A stretch of DNA of 64,000 bases from Myxococcus stipitatus (GCF_038561935.1 NZ_CP102770.1:1426001-1490000), one strand, 5' to 3'. Positions 10,277 to 21,100 are shown, counted from the stretch's first letter. Numbers and translations: made by a program. Notes: a model not told the origin generated them from the letters alone.

Positions 10277-10858
10277 TCAGCGCTTGGCGCTGAGCGAGAT
10301 GGGCACGCGGAACAGCTCCAGCACCTGCTGCACGTCCAGCGGCTTCGCCAGGCACGCGAGCGCGCCGGCCTGCTTCGACTGCTCCACCACGTCGGCCGTG
10401 TGCACGGACGTCATGGTGATGAGGCGCACGCCCTCCATCTGCTTGCGCTGACGGATGCGGCGGCAGACCTCGAGGCCGTCGATGTCCGGCATGTTGAGGT
10501 CGATGATCATGCCGTGCGGCTTCTGCTCGGACACCAGCAGCAGGGCCTCCACGCCGCTCGTCGTCGTCTGCAGCTCCACCTGCGCGGCGAAGGGCTTGAA
10601 CGCGCGCTTGATGGCGTCCAGCACCGCGCGCTCGTCGTCCACCACCAGCAGGCGCACCGTGCCGCTGCCCAGCTCCTCGGGAACCGGCATCTGGTGGGTG
10701 ATGAGGAACGTGCGCAGGTCCGCGGACCGCACCCGGCGGTGGCCACCCGGCGTCCTGAAGGCCATCAGGATGCCCCGGTCAATCCACTTGCTCACCGTGG
10801 ACGGATCCACCTGAAGCAAACGACTGATGTCGTGCGTCGTGTAGAGCTGGTCCGTCAT
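10277..10858 (-). CDS. MerR/excisionase-type HTH - receiver domain regulator
   Basis: A 193-residue regulator with the DNA-binding part first. Residues about 5-55 form a MerR/excisionase-like winged helix (YTTHDISRLLQVDPSTVSKW, then RTPGGHRRVR wing). Residues about 68-185 form a receiver with D74-D75, phosphoacceptor D120 (IIDLNMPDIDG) and K172. This is the reverse of the usual receiver-then-HTH order. ATG 10858 has GGGAG upstream and starts the conserved part; a further in-frame ATG at 10909 is less likely. It lies 74 bases after kdsC on the same strand. No histidine kinase is adjacent. Confidence 0.88.
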   Translation of the reverse strand: MTDQLYTTHDISRLLQVDPSTVSKWIDRGILMAFRTPGGHRRVRSADLRTFLITHQMPVPEELGSGTVRLLVVDDERAVLDAIKRAFKPFAAQVELQTTTSGVEALLLVSEQKPHGMIIDLNMPDIDGLEVCRRIRQRKQMEGVRLITMTSVHTADVVEQSKQAGALACLAKPLDVQQVLELFRVPISLSAKR

Positions 10859-10932
10859 CGCCGTACTCCCCTCTTGCTGCATCATTCCGCTGCCCATGGA
10901 ATCAACCACCTACCTTGAATACGGGGTTTCCT

Positions 10933-11514
10933 TCAACCTCTCTGCGCACTGCGTCCATCAGTCCCCCTCATCAGACCCACGGCCCCGTCCCAGAGACCTC
11001 GGGACTTGAGGACCAGCTCGACGAGCTCCCGGGCGGCGCCTCGGCCGCCTGGGCTGTGGGTGACGAAGTGGACCCCCTGACGCACCTCGGGAACAGCATC
11101 CGCGGGACACGCGGACAAGCCCACCTTCGAGAGTGGGGCCAGGTCGTTGTGGTCATCCCCCATGTAGGCACACTCGCCCGGGGGGACATCCAACTGCCGG
11201 AGCAGCTCGTCCAGTGCGGCACCCTTGTCCTTGCGGCCTTGAAACACTGCCGCCAGGCCCAGCTCCCGCCCGCGTGCCTCCACGATGCCTGAGGTGCGGG
11301 CGGTGAGGATGGCGGCGGGCAGGCCCGACAGCCGGGCCATGACCAGGGCGTGGCCATCCTTCACATCGAAGCGCTTCATCAGCTCCCCGCCGTCGCCGTA
11401 ATACAGGCCGCCGTCGGTGAGCACCCCGTCCACGTCAAAGACAAGCAGCCGCACGCGTGCCGCGCGGGACGTCAGCTCTTCCTTTCCCGGCTTGGAAAGT
11501 GCTTCCGTCGGCAT
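10933..11514 (-). CDS. kdsC: 3-deoxy-D-manno-octulosonate 8-phosphate phosphatase
   Basis: A HAD phosphatase that hydrolyses Kdo-8-phosphate to Kdo for lipopolysaccharide inner core. Motifs are DVDGVLTDGG (nucleophile aspartate), LTARTSG and GDDHNDLAPL, a cap-less C0-type HAD of KdsC size (193 residues from ATG 11514, which has AGGAGAAGGAG upstream). An alternative ATG at 11547 overlaps the kdsA stop (TGATG) and would add 11 residues, so the start is not certain. It lies directly after kdsA and carries out the next step of the pathway. Confidence 0.93.
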   Translation of the reverse strand: MPTEALSKPGKEELTSRAARVRLLVFDVDGVLTDGGLYYGDGGELMKRFDVKDGHALVMARLSGLPAAILTARTSGIVEARGRELGLAAVFQGRKDKGAALDELLRQLDVPPGECAYMGDDHNDLAPLSKVGLSACPADAVPEVRQGVHFVTHSPGGRGAARELVELVLKSRGLWDGAVGLMRGTDGRSAQRG

Positions 11515-11546
11515 GAGTCGCTTGGCTCCTTCTCCTGGCGTGTTCA

Positions 11547-14104
<2,558 letters not shown>

Positions 14105-14338
14105 TCAGTTTCCGTCCCAACCACCCGAGCGGGAGACCGCGAACTCGCGGACGTCCGGTTGTCCGACACGGAAGTCGCGCAAGTCACAGTTACGGCAGCT
14201 CCAGCCCTCCCAGCCCCGCTTGACGACCATGTGCAGGCAGGCGTCGTAGTTGGGGCAGTAGAGGTTGCGCTGAGCCTGGACGGCCTCCTCATCGCGCAAC
14301 GCGGTGGGAAGTGGGCTGGGGCACGGGGTGATGGACAC
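14105..14338 (-). CDS. Small cysteine-motif protein of unknown function
   Basis: A 77-residue protein that I do not recognise. The start is a GTG at 14338 with GGGAG seven bases upstream, preferred over a TTG at 14362. The core carries CPNYDAC and, 18 residues further, CRNC, a C-x5-C plus C-x2-C arrangement that could bind zinc or a cluster (YCPNYDACLHMVVKRGWEGW is the centre). It lies 84 bases upstream of pyrG on the same strand and downstream of a strong terminator, so it may head the pyrG-kdsA-kdsC transcript. The coding call rests on the ribosome site and cysteine spacing. Confidence 0.65.
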   Translation of the reverse strand: MSITPCPSPLPTALRDEEAVQAQRNLYCPNYDACLHMVVKRGWEGWSCRNCDLRDFRVGQPDVREFAVSRSGGWDGN

Positions 14339-14434
14339 GGCAAATCTCCCGGATGGGTACAAAAAGGTCGGCCACTCCCCCCGGGCGGTTGGAACAGTCT
14401 CTCAGGGACTCCATTCCCGGGGGAAAGTAAAAGA

Positions 14435-14461
14435 CCCGTTCCCGCATGATGCGGAAACGGG
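14435..14461 (-). terminator. Rho-independent terminator (minus strand)
   Basis: Read on the minus strand, CCCGTTTCCGCAT and ATGCGGGAACGGG form a 13-position stem with one internal mismatch and almost no loop (14461-14435), followed at once by TCTTTTACTTT. This is the only hairpin in the window with a clear T-rich tail. It ends transcription coming from the ABC exporter and the small ORF at 14505-14609. Confidence 0.8.
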
Positions 14462-14504
14462 CCCTCGTTACCTCGGGCGTCTTCCACCGCCTTGGGGGCT
14501 GACT

Positions 14505-14609
14505 TCAGGCCGCCTTGGCGGAGGTGGACGCCTGATTCTTGCTGTCGATCAAGGCATCACCTCCTTTCTTGCGGCCGAAGAAGTAATCACCCACGCGATT
14601 GCGCGCCAC
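14505..14609 (-). CDS. Possible small protein (34 or 15 residues)
   Basis: A short frame after the ABC exporter and before a strong terminator. From GTG 14609 it encodes 34 residues (MARNRVGDYFFGRKKGG, then a polar Ser/Ala/Lys tail). Inside it, AGAAAGGAGGTGAT (14569-14556) is an unusually long ribosome-binding sequence placed seven bases before a TTG at 14552, which would give only 15 residues. The lysine and glycine codons AAA, GGA and GGT that spell it are rare in this genome, which suggests selection on the RNA sequence. No ribosome site is clear for the GTG. Function unknown; it may not be translated. Confidence 0.35.
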   Translation of the reverse strand: MARNRVGDYFFGRKKGGDALIDSKNQASTSAKAA

Positions 14610-14651
14610 TTTCAGGAAGCATTAGTGCGGGCCTGAGTGGCGGGCAGCCCT

Positions 14652-16418
14652 TCAGGCCGCGACGAACTGGCGCTCCACCAGCCTCCGGTACAGGCCTTCC
14701 TGGCCCATGAGGCTGGCGTGGGTGCCGCTCTGGACGATGCGGCCTCCCTCCAGCACGAGCACGCGGTCCACGTTGGCCACCGTGGACAAGCGGTGCGCGA
14801 TGATGAGCGTGGTGCGACCTTTCATCAGCCGCTCCAGCGCGTCCTTCACCAGGTGCTCGCTCTCCGCGTCCAGGGCGCTGGTGGCCTCGTCGAGGATGAG
14901 CAGGCGAGGGTCCTTCAACACGGCGCGGGCAATGGCCACGCGCTGCTTCTGTCCGCCGGACAGCTGCACACCGCGCTCGCCGACGGGGGTGGCGTAGCCC
15001 TCCGGGAAGCGCTGGATGAAGTCGTGGGCGTTGGCGGCGCGCGCGGCCTCCTCCACTTCCTCCTGCGTGGCGTCCGGCCGGGCATAGCGGATGTTGTCCG
15101 CGATGGAGCAGGAGAAGAGCTGGGGCTCCTGCGCGACCATGCCGATGTTGCGCCGCAGCCACTCGGGCTCGAGCGAGGTGAGCGGCTGTCCATCCAGGAG
15201 CACCGCGCCGCCTTGCGGGTCGTAGAAGCGCGACAGCAGCGAGGCGAGCGTGGACTTGCCCGCGCCAGAGGGGCCGACGACGGCGACCACTTCACCGGGC
15301 CTCATCTCCAGGTCCATGCCCTGGAGCACGGGCACATCGGAGCGCGTGGGGTAGGAGAAGCGCACCGCGCGGAACTCCACGTGGCCCTTCACCGAGGCCA
15401 GCGTCTGTCCACCGGAGGGGATGGCGGGCTCGCGGTCCATCAGCTCGAAGACGCGCTCGGCGGCGCCGCTGGCGCGCATGAAGTCCGCCCACACCTCCGC
15501 GACGGCGCTGAGGGAGAGCGCGACCAGCGACGTGTAGATGAGGAACGAGGTGAGCGCGCCCACGCTGAGCGCTCCGTCCACCACCAGCCGGCCGCCGTAC
15601 CAGAGCATGGCCGCGGTGGAGCCGTACATGGCGATGGAGGCGATGCCCATGAACACCGCGGACTGACGCGCGCGCGTCTTCGCGAGCTCGAGCGCCCGGT
15701 CCACCGCGGCGCTGTAGCGCTCCACCTCGTGGCTCTCCGCGGCGAAGGAGCGCACGGTGCGGATGCCGGAGAGGTCCTCCTCGGCCACCTCGCTGGAGGC
15801 GGCGAGCGCGTCCTGCACCTGCCGCGACAGGACGCGAACGCGCCGGCCATACACCACCGCGCCAATGGCGACGGCGGGGATGATGGCGAGCATCACCAGC
15901 GTGAGGCGCGGGGACGTGAGGAAGAGGAGCACCACGCCCCCCAGCGCCTGGAGGGTGTAGCGCAGCGTCATGGAGATGTTGGTGGTGACGGTGTTCTGCA
16001 GGACGCTCGTGTCGGAGGCCAGTCGACTGGTGAGCTCTCCGGTGCGACGCTCGTCGAAGAACGCGACCTCTTGGGACAGCAGGCTCTGGAACAGGCGCTT
16101 GCGCAGCCTCGTCACGACGCGCTCGCCCGCGGTGCTGAAGAGATAGACGCGCAAGGCCATGGCCAGGCCCTGCACGACGAAGACGCCGAACATCACCAGG
16201 GCGATGGTGTCCAGGCGCTCGCGGCTGCGAGCGCCGAGCGCCTCGTCGACGAGGTCTCCGATGGCCCGGGGAAAGGCGAGGGTGGCCGCGCTGCTGATGA
16301 AGAGAAAGAGCGTGCCCACGACAAGCGTGGGAAGCTCGGGCCTCGCCAGCGTGAGCAGGCGGCGCAACGTCAAGCGCGAGGGGGGGCCGGACTTGGAGGA
16401 AGACGGGGAGGCGGACAC
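14652..16418 (-). CDS. ABC exporter, fused membrane-ATPase (MsbA-like)
   Basis: A 588-residue half-transporter that would act as a homodimer in the inner membrane. The N-terminal exporter domain has six hydrophobic helices (about 25-310). The nucleotide-binding domain follows, with Walker A GPSGAGKST, signature LSGGQKQR and Walker B RLLILDEATSALD. No peptidase C39 or substrate-binding domain is fused. Its position between kdsB and the pyrG-kdsA-kdsC genes, on the same strand, is compatible with a lipid A-core flippase role, but the sequence alone does not separate this from drug or lipid exporters. Confidence 0.92.
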   Translation of the reverse strand: MSASPSSSKSGPPSRLTLRRLLTLARPELPTLVVGTLFLFISSAATLAFPRAIGDLVDEALGARSRERLDTIALVMFGVFVVQGLAMALRVYLFSTAGERVVTRLRKRLFQSLLSQEVAFFDERRTGELTSRLASDTSVLQNTVTTNISMTLRYTLQALGGVVLLFLTSPRLTLVMLAIIPAVAIGAVVYGRRVRVLSRQVQDALAASSEVAEEDLSGIRTVRSFAAESHEVERYSAAVDRALELAKTRARQSAVFMGIASIAMYGSTAAMLWYGGRLVVDGALSVGALTSFLIYTSLVALSLSAVAEVWADFMRASGAAERVFELMDREPAIPSGGQTLASVKGHVEFRAVRFSYPTRSDVPVLQGMDLEMRPGEVVAVVGPSGAGKSTLASLLSRFYDPQGGAVLLDGQPLTSLEPEWLRRNIGMVAQEPQLFSCSIADNIRYARPDATQEEVEEAARAANAHDFIQRFPEGYATPVGERGVQLSGGQKQRVAIARAVLKDPRLLILDEATSALDAESEHLVKDALERLMKGRTTLIIAHRLSTVANVDRVLVLEGGRIVQSGTHASLMGQEGLYRRLVERQFVAA

Positions 16419-16512
16419 TCGCGGAGACTAGCGCGGAGTCCTCGGGTTCGCACGGCATCGCGCTGTCGGGGCGGGTGGGAGCAGCTCATCCTTTCGGACA
16501 CGGAGGTAGGTC

Positions 16513-17361
16513 ATGGAGCAGCACGTCTTCGGTGGTACCGGAAAGCACGTTCCCGTCCTCGGGCAAGGGACGTGGCAGATGGAGGGCGATGACCACGCGG
16601 AGGCCATTCGTTCCCTCCGCGCGGGGTTGGACCTGGGGCTCACGCACGTGGACACCGCGGAGCTGTATGGCCGGGGCCGCGTGGAGGAGCTCATCGTGTC
16701 CGAGGCCATCGCGGGCCGCCGGAACGAGGTCTTCCTCGTGTCGAAGGTGATGCCCTCCAACGCGTCCTACGCGGGCACGCTGGCCGCGTGCGAGAAGAGC
16801 CTGAAGAAGCTGCGCACCGACTGGCTGGACTGCTACCTGCTGCATTGGCCGGGCTCGCATCCGCTGGAGGAGACGGTGCGTGCCTTCGAGAAGCTGGTGG
16901 CGGATGGGAAGATTCGCTCGTGGGGGGTGAGCAACTTCGCGGTGTCGGACCTGGAGGAGCTTCTGTTGCTCACGAAGCCCGAGCGCATCGCCTGCAACCA
17001 GGTGCTCTATCACCTGGAAGAGCGCGCCATCGAACACGCGGTGCTGCCCTGGTGCGAGGCGCGCGGCATCGCGGTGGTGGGCTACAGCCCCTTCGGCAAC
17101 GGGAACTTTCCCCAGCCGGACAGCGAGGGAGGCCGGGTGCTGGCGGACATTGCCCGCGCGCATGGCGCCACGCCTCGACAGGTGGCGCTCCAGTTCCTCG
17201 TGCGGCGGCCCTCGCTGTTCGCCATCCCGAAGTCGAGCCGCGTGGCCCACCTGAAGGACAACGCCGCCGCGTCGATGCTGGAGTTGTCCGCGGATGACCT
17301 GGGGCGCATCGACGCCGCGTTCCCGCTGGGGCCCTACACGGACGACCTGCCGATGCTGTGA
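16513..17361 (+). CDS. Aldo/keto reductase
   Basis: NADPH-dependent carbonyl reductase fold of 282 residues. The catalytic tetrad is visible as D47 (HVDTAE), Y52 (LYG), K78 (LVSKV) and H111 (LLHWPG). The late cofactor segment AIPKSSRVAHLKDN binds the NADP phosphate in this family. It resembles the bacterial YeaE/2,5-diketo-gluconate reductase-like group; the substrate cannot be told. It is a single gene, divergent from the ABC exporter and convergent with kdsB. Confidence 0.94.
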   Translation: MEQHVFGGTGKHVPVLGQGTWQMEGDDHAEAIRSLRAGLDLGLTHVDTAELYGRGRVEELIVSEAIAGRRNEVFLVSKVMPSNASYAGTLAACEKSLKKLRTDWLDCYLLHWPGSHPLEETVRAFEKLVADGKIRSWGVSNFAVSDLEELLLLTKPERIACNQVLYHLEERAIEHAVLPWCEARGIAVVGYSPFGNGNFPQPDSEGGRVLADIARAHGATPRQVALQFLVRRPSLFAIPKSSRVAHLKDNAAASMLELSADDLGRIDAAFPLGPYTDDLPML

Positions 17362-17370
17362 GGTGCACGG

Positions 17371-17406
17371 CCTTCGCGGTGGATGCGGTTCCGTCCACCG
17401 CGAAGG
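17371..17406. terminator. 13-bp perfect hairpin between convergent genes
   Basis: CCTTCGCGGTGGA (17371-17383) and TCCACCGCGAAGG (17394-17406) pair perfectly around a ten-base loop, between the aldo/keto reductase and kdsB stop codons. No T-run follows. Confidence 0.6.
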
Positions 17407-17412
17407 GGTGGG

Positions 17413-18156
17413 CTACAGCAGGCCCTTCTGGCGCATGACGGCTTCGACCTTCGCGACGTCCTCGGGGATGTCCACCGCCACCGTGCGCCAGGAGACGCGC
17501 GCGCAGCGGATGGCGATGCCGTTCTCCAGGGCGCGGAGCTGCTCCAGCTTCTCCGTCTCCTCGAGCGGTGTGGGCGCGAGCTCCGCGAGCCTGAGCAGCA
17601 CGTCCCGGCGGTAGCCATACAGGCCGATGTGGCCCCAGCGGGGGACCCGGGCCGCGGGCTCTCGCGCGTGGGGGACGAGGCTGCGGCTGAAGTAGAGGGC
17701 GTCGCTGTTGAGCGCGAGCACCGCCTTCACCACGTGAGGGCTCTCCGCTTCGTCCGTCTCGAGCGGCCTGACGAGCGTGCCCATGCGCACGGTGGGGTCC
17801 TTGAAGAGTCCCGCGAGGGCCTTGAGGGCCTCCGGGTCCACCAGGGGCTCGTCACCTTGTACGTTCACCCAGACGTCCACGTCGGTGCGCGCGCGGGCCA
17901 CTTCCGCCACACGGTCCGTGCCCGTGGCGCACTGGGGACTGGTCATCACCGCGCGGCCCCCGAAGCCCTCGACGGTGGCGCGGATGCGCTCGTCGTCCGT
18001 GGCCACGAAGATTTCGTCGAAGACCCCCGCCTCCTGACAGCGGCGCCAGACGTGTTCCACCATGGGGCGACCTGCGATGAGAGCGAGCGGCTTGCCCGGG
18101 AATCGGGTGCTGGCATGGCGGGCGGGGATGACGGCGACGGTTCGGGAGGAGGGCAT
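17413..18156 (-). CDS. kdsB: 3-deoxy-manno-octulosonate cytidylyltransferase
   Basis: Activates Kdo with CTP to CMP-Kdo for lipid A-core assembly. The 247 residues show the nucleotidyltransferase N-terminus VIPARHASTRFPGKPL, the CTP/metal segment VNVQGDEPLV, and HIGLYGYRRD with PLEETEKLEQLRALENG, all typical of KdsB. It uses the products of pyrG and kdsA/kdsC encoded 3-5 kb away on the same strand, although the aldo/keto reductase on the other strand interrupts the run. Confidence 0.97.
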   Translation of the reverse strand: MPSSRTVAVIPARHASTRFPGKPLALIAGRPMVEHVWRRCQEAGVFDEIFVATDDERIRATVEGFGGRAVMTSPQCATGTDRVAEVARARTDVDVWVNVQGDEPLVDPEALKALAGLFKDPTVRMGTLVRPLETDEAESPHVVKAVLALNSDALYFSRSLVPHAREPAARVPRWGHIGLYGYRRDVLLRLAELAPTPLEETEKLEQLRALENGIAIRCARVSWRTVAVDIPEDVAKVEAVMRQKGLL

Positions 18157-18261
18157 GGCGCGCTCCGTCTATCAGATTCAGGACGGACGCTGGTCACTGG
18201 AAGGTGAGTTGCCTCGGGACCACTAGGCATCCGACTCGCCGTGCCTAGCTTGGCTGGCGAC

Positions 18262-19395
18262 ATGAAGAAGGTCATCCATATCGTCGGCGCGCGCCCGAAC
18301 TTCATGAAGGTCGCGCCCATCTACCGTGCCATCGCCGCGCGGACGTCGCTCCAACAAGTGCTCATCCACACGGGGCAGCACTACGACGCGAAGATGAGTG
18401 ATGTCTTCTTCTCGGACCTCGGACTGCCGAAGCCGGATGAGCACCTGGGCATCGGCTCGGGCAGCCATGCGCAGCAGACGGCTCGGATGATGGTGGAGCT
18501 GGAGACCGTCTTCCTGTCGCACCAGCCGGACATCGTCTCCGTCGTGGGCGACGTCAACAGCACCATCGCCGCCGCGCTGGTGGCGTCGAAGCTGGCGATT
18601 CCCCTGGCCCATGTCGAGGCGGGCCTGCGCAGCCACTCCCAGCACCAGCCGGAGGAGATCAACCGCGTCGTCACCGACCGGCTGTCGGACCTCCTGCTCA
18701 CGCCCTCGCGCGACGCGGATGCGAACCTGCTCAAGGAGGGCGTGGACGCGTCGCGCATCCACCTGGTGGGCAACGTGATGATCGACTCCCTGCTCACCTC
18801 GAAGGAGAAGGCGGAGCAGTTGCCCGTGCTCAAAGGGCTGGGCGTCGAGCCGCGTGGCTATGCGGTGTGTACGCTCCATCGGCCGTCCAACGTGGATGAC
18901 CCGAAGGTGCTGGGCGGGTTGCTCGCCGCGTTGGCCCATGTGGCCTCTCGGCTGCCGGTCATCTTCCCGGTGCACCCGCGCACGCGGAAGATGATCACCG
19001 AGCAGGGCCTGAGCTCCTACTTCGAGCGCAACCCGAACCTGCGCCCCGTCGACCCCATGGGGTATCTGGAGTTCCTCGCGCTGACGTCGCAGGCCCGCCT
19101 CGTCCTCACGGACTCGGGCGGGCTCCAGGAGGAGACCACCGCGCTCGGCGTCCCATGCCTCACCCTGCGCGAGCAGACCGAGCGTCCCATCACCGTGGAG
19201 CAGGGGACGAACGAAGTGGTGGGGACCGACCCGGACCGCATCCGCGACGTCGCGGACCGAGCGCTCTCGGGAGAGGGCAAGAAGGGGCGCGTTCCCGAGT
19301 TCTGGGATGGTCGCTCCGGGGAGCGCATCGCGGACGTCTTCGCGCGCTTCCTCCATGACTCGCGAGGCGCGACTCGCCTCGCTGTGTCCGCCTGA
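18262..19395 (+). CDS. wecB: UDP-N-acetylglucosamine 2-epimerase (non-hydrolysing)
   Basis: Interconverts UDP-GlcNAc and UDP-ManNAc for surface polysaccharide. The 377 residues from ATG 18262 begin KKVIHIVGARPNFMKVAPI. Conserved segments include TGQHYD, VVGDVNST, HVEAGLRS (catalytic Glu), EEINRVVTD, PVHPRTRK and DSGGLQEE. It is divergent from kdsB. Immediately after its stop lies an eroded second copy of its own C-terminal coding sequence. Confidence 0.96.
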   Translation: MKKVIHIVGARPNFMKVAPIYRAIAARTSLQQVLIHTGQHYDAKMSDVFFSDLGLPKPDEHLGIGSGSHAQQTARMMVELETVFLSHQPDIVSVVGDVNSTIAAALVASKLAIPLAHVEAGLRSHSQHQPEEINRVVTDRLSDLLLTPSRDADANLLKEGVDASRIHLVGNVMIDSLLTSKEKAEQLPVLKGLGVEPRGYAVCTLHRPSNVDDPKVLGGLLAALAHVASRLPVIFPVHPRTRKMITEQGLSSYFERNPNLRPVDPMGYLEFLALTSQARLVLTDSGGLQEETTALGVPCLTLREQTERPITVEQGTNEVVGTDPDRIRDVADRALSGEGKKGRVPEFWDGRSGERIADVFARFLHDSRGATRLAVSA

Positions 19396-19407
19396 GAGAC
19401 ATGGAGG

Positions 19408-19482
19408 GGCGCGCTGGAGCACCTCGCACGTTTCCTCCGCGACTCGCGAAGAGCTACCCGCATCGCTGAGCCCACTTGAGGG
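19408..19482 (+). pseudogene. Eroded copy of the wecB 3' end
   Basis: Bases 19432-19482 align without gaps to the last coding bases of wecB (19348-19398), with 39 of 51 identical by my count, including a stop in register. The translation FLRDSRRATRIAEPT mirrors FLHDSRGATRLAVSA, and similarity continues weakly upstream (ALEHLAR against IADVFAR). It is most simply the stump of a lost second epimerase-like gene or of a partial tandem duplication. The rest of the 19396-19696 gap shows nothing recognisable. Confidence 0.55.
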
Positions 19483-19696
19483 GTGTGAGCGAATTCGTTC
19501 CGCATCGGCTCAGCCTCGCGAGGCGCTGCGCCTGCTTGATGCTCATGGTGGGGCTCGCCCTGGAACTGGTCGCATTCGGGTTCCGTGCCTCGTGAGATGT
19601 GGCTTGTCTCGGTGAGGGGCCTGGCGAAGCACCGCCCATGGGGCGCCTGTTCGTCCGGACTGTGTGGCGGCCTTCGCCGTGCTAGAGCGCGGAGTC

Positions 19697-20740
19697 ATGC
19701 GCGGCGAGAGGGATTCATCGGCGGAGGACGTGTCCTCCTCTGGGCATGAGCAGGCGGCTCCGGGAGCGAGTGCCTCCGTCCCCGAGGGCTTCGTCGACAT
19801 CCCTTTCGTCGTCGAGCCCAACTACGCGGGCTGGCGCTTGGAGGACTACCTGGGCCAGAAGCTGCGCCGCATGCCTCGCGAGCGGCTGGCCGGCATCATC
19901 CTTCGCGGCGTGCACTGCGACGAGCGGCGGCTGAAGCCCTCCACACCCGTGTATCCCGGCATGGCGTTCCGCTTGCGCCGCCCCGGCAGCGACGAGCCGG
20001 AGACGCCCACCGAGCTCCCCGTGGTGGCTCAGGACGGGTGGCTGCTGGTGCTCGACAAGCCCGCGGGCCTGCCCATCCATCCGACCGCGCGCTACCACAA
20101 GGGAACGCTCGTCTCCATCCTGCGCGAGCGCTTCGGGGAACGCTTCGCCGAGCCCGCGCATCGCCTGGACCGGGAGACGAGCGGACTCGTCGTCTGCGGC
20201 CGCACCACCGAGGCGTGCCGGGTGCTGGGCCGACTCTTCGTCTCGCGCGACGTGCACAAGGAGTACCTCGCCATCTGCGAAGGACATCCTCGTGAAGACG
20301 CCTTCATCGTGGATGCGCCCATCGCGGAGGGCACCGAGCTCATCCGCATCGCCGTGCGCATCGACCCAGTGGAAGGCAAGCCCAGCCGCACCCGCTTCGA
20401 GGTGCTCCAGCGCTTCTCTCGCGATGATGCCCCCTTCGCGCTGCTGCGCTGCTTCCCGGAGACCGGGCGCCAGCACCAGATTCGCATCCACCTGCGCGAA
20501 GCGGGCTTCCCCCTCGTGGGCGACAAGATGTACGGCCCGGACCCGGGTTACTTCGACCGCTTCAGCAAGCACTCCCTGGAGCCCGAGGCCTGGGTTCGAC
20601 TGCGGCTGCCTCGTCATGCGCTGCACGCCGCGCGCATCGTGTTCCCTCATCCGGGCACGGGCGTGGAGGTCTCGTTCGAGGCCCCGCTTCCCGCCGACCT
20701 CACGGACTTCATCGCCGGGGCACCATTGCCTTCGATTTAA
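19697..20740 (+). CDS. RluA-family pseudouridine synthase
   Basis: Isomerises uridine to pseudouridine in rRNA or tRNA. The 347 residues from ATG 19697 comprise an S4-like N-terminal part (RLEDYLGQKLRRMPRERLAG) and the catalytic domain with AHRLDRETSG, nucleophile D158, plus KEYLAICEG and GRQHQIRIHL. A GTG at 19664 is an alternative start and would add 11 residues. The C-terminal segment after GDKMYGPDP is longer than in minimal RluA. The exact RNA target cannot be deduced. Confidence 0.93.
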   Translation: MRGERDSSAEDVSSSGHEQAAPGASASVPEGFVDIPFVVEPNYAGWRLEDYLGQKLRRMPRERLAGIILRGVHCDERRLKPSTPVYPGMAFRLRRPGSDEPETPTELPVVAQDGWLLVLDKPAGLPIHPTARYHKGTLVSILRERFGERFAEPAHRLDRETSGLVVCGRTTEACRVLGRLFVSRDVHKEYLAICEGHPREDAFIVDAPIAEGTELIRIAVRIDPVEGKPSRTRFEVLQRFSRDDAPFALLRCFPETGRQHQIRIHLREAGFPLVGDKMYGPDPGYFDRFSKHSLEPEAWVRLRLPRHALHAARIVFPHPGTGVEVSFEAPLPADLTDFIAGAPLPSI

Positions 20741-20789
20741 CCTTCGGTCGGCTCCTGGGTTGGAGAGGGACACTGCTCAGGAGCCCTTG

Positions 20790-21026
20790 ATGCACCGCAC
20801 CGTCCTCGTTGCCGCTGTCGCCTTCGTCCTCGGTGGTTTCGCCCAGCAGGCCCACGCTGAACGCCAACCCCGCATGCGGGATGCGTTGGCCCACCTGGAG
20901 AAGGCGCTCAATGCCCTCCAGAACGCCTCCCCCGACAAGGGTGGCCATCGCGTGAAGGCCATCTCGCTGACGGAGCAGGCCATCGGCGAGGTGCGCGAGG
21001 GCATCAAGCACGACAACCGGAACTGA
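20790..21026 (+). CDS. Small exported protein
   Basis: A 78-residue protein beginning at ATG 20790 with AGGAG upstream. Residues 1-23 form a clear signal peptide ending AHA, leaving a 55-residue mature helical, charged peptide (RMRDALAHLEKALNALQNAS, then ISLTEQAIGEVREGIKHD). The heptad-like pattern suggests a small helical bundle in the periplasm. I do not assign a function. It follows the pseudouridine synthase by 49 bases and converges with purF. Confidence 0.8.
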   Translation: MHRTVLVAAVAFVLGGFAQQAHAERQPRMRDALAHLEKALNALQNASPDKGGHRVKAISLTEQAIGEVREGIKHDNRN

Positions 21027-21040
21027 CCTCCAGGACGTCG

Positions 21041-21074
21041 AAGGCCCCCGACCCGGTGAAGGGCAGGGGGCCTT
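21041..21074. terminator. Hairpin between convergent genes
   Basis: AAGGCCCCC (21041-21049) pairs with GGGGGCCTT (21066-21074), a perfect nine-base stem with a 16-base loop, between the small exported protein and purF. Confidence 0.55.
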
Positions 21075-21100
21075 GGTGCTTCAGGCGCTCGACGCTCGCG

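Noticed and set aside
14505..16418. Peptide plus ABC exporter as a bacteriocin or RiPP system
   Set aside because: The small frame has a GG pair, but the exporter has no C39 peptidase domain, no modifying or immunity gene is present, and the surrounding genes belong to LPS and nucleotide metabolism.
19348..19482. Direct repeat as an attachment site of an integrated element
   Set aside because: The copies differ at about a quarter of positions, keep a reading frame and stop, and enclose only 33 bases; no integrase is nearby.
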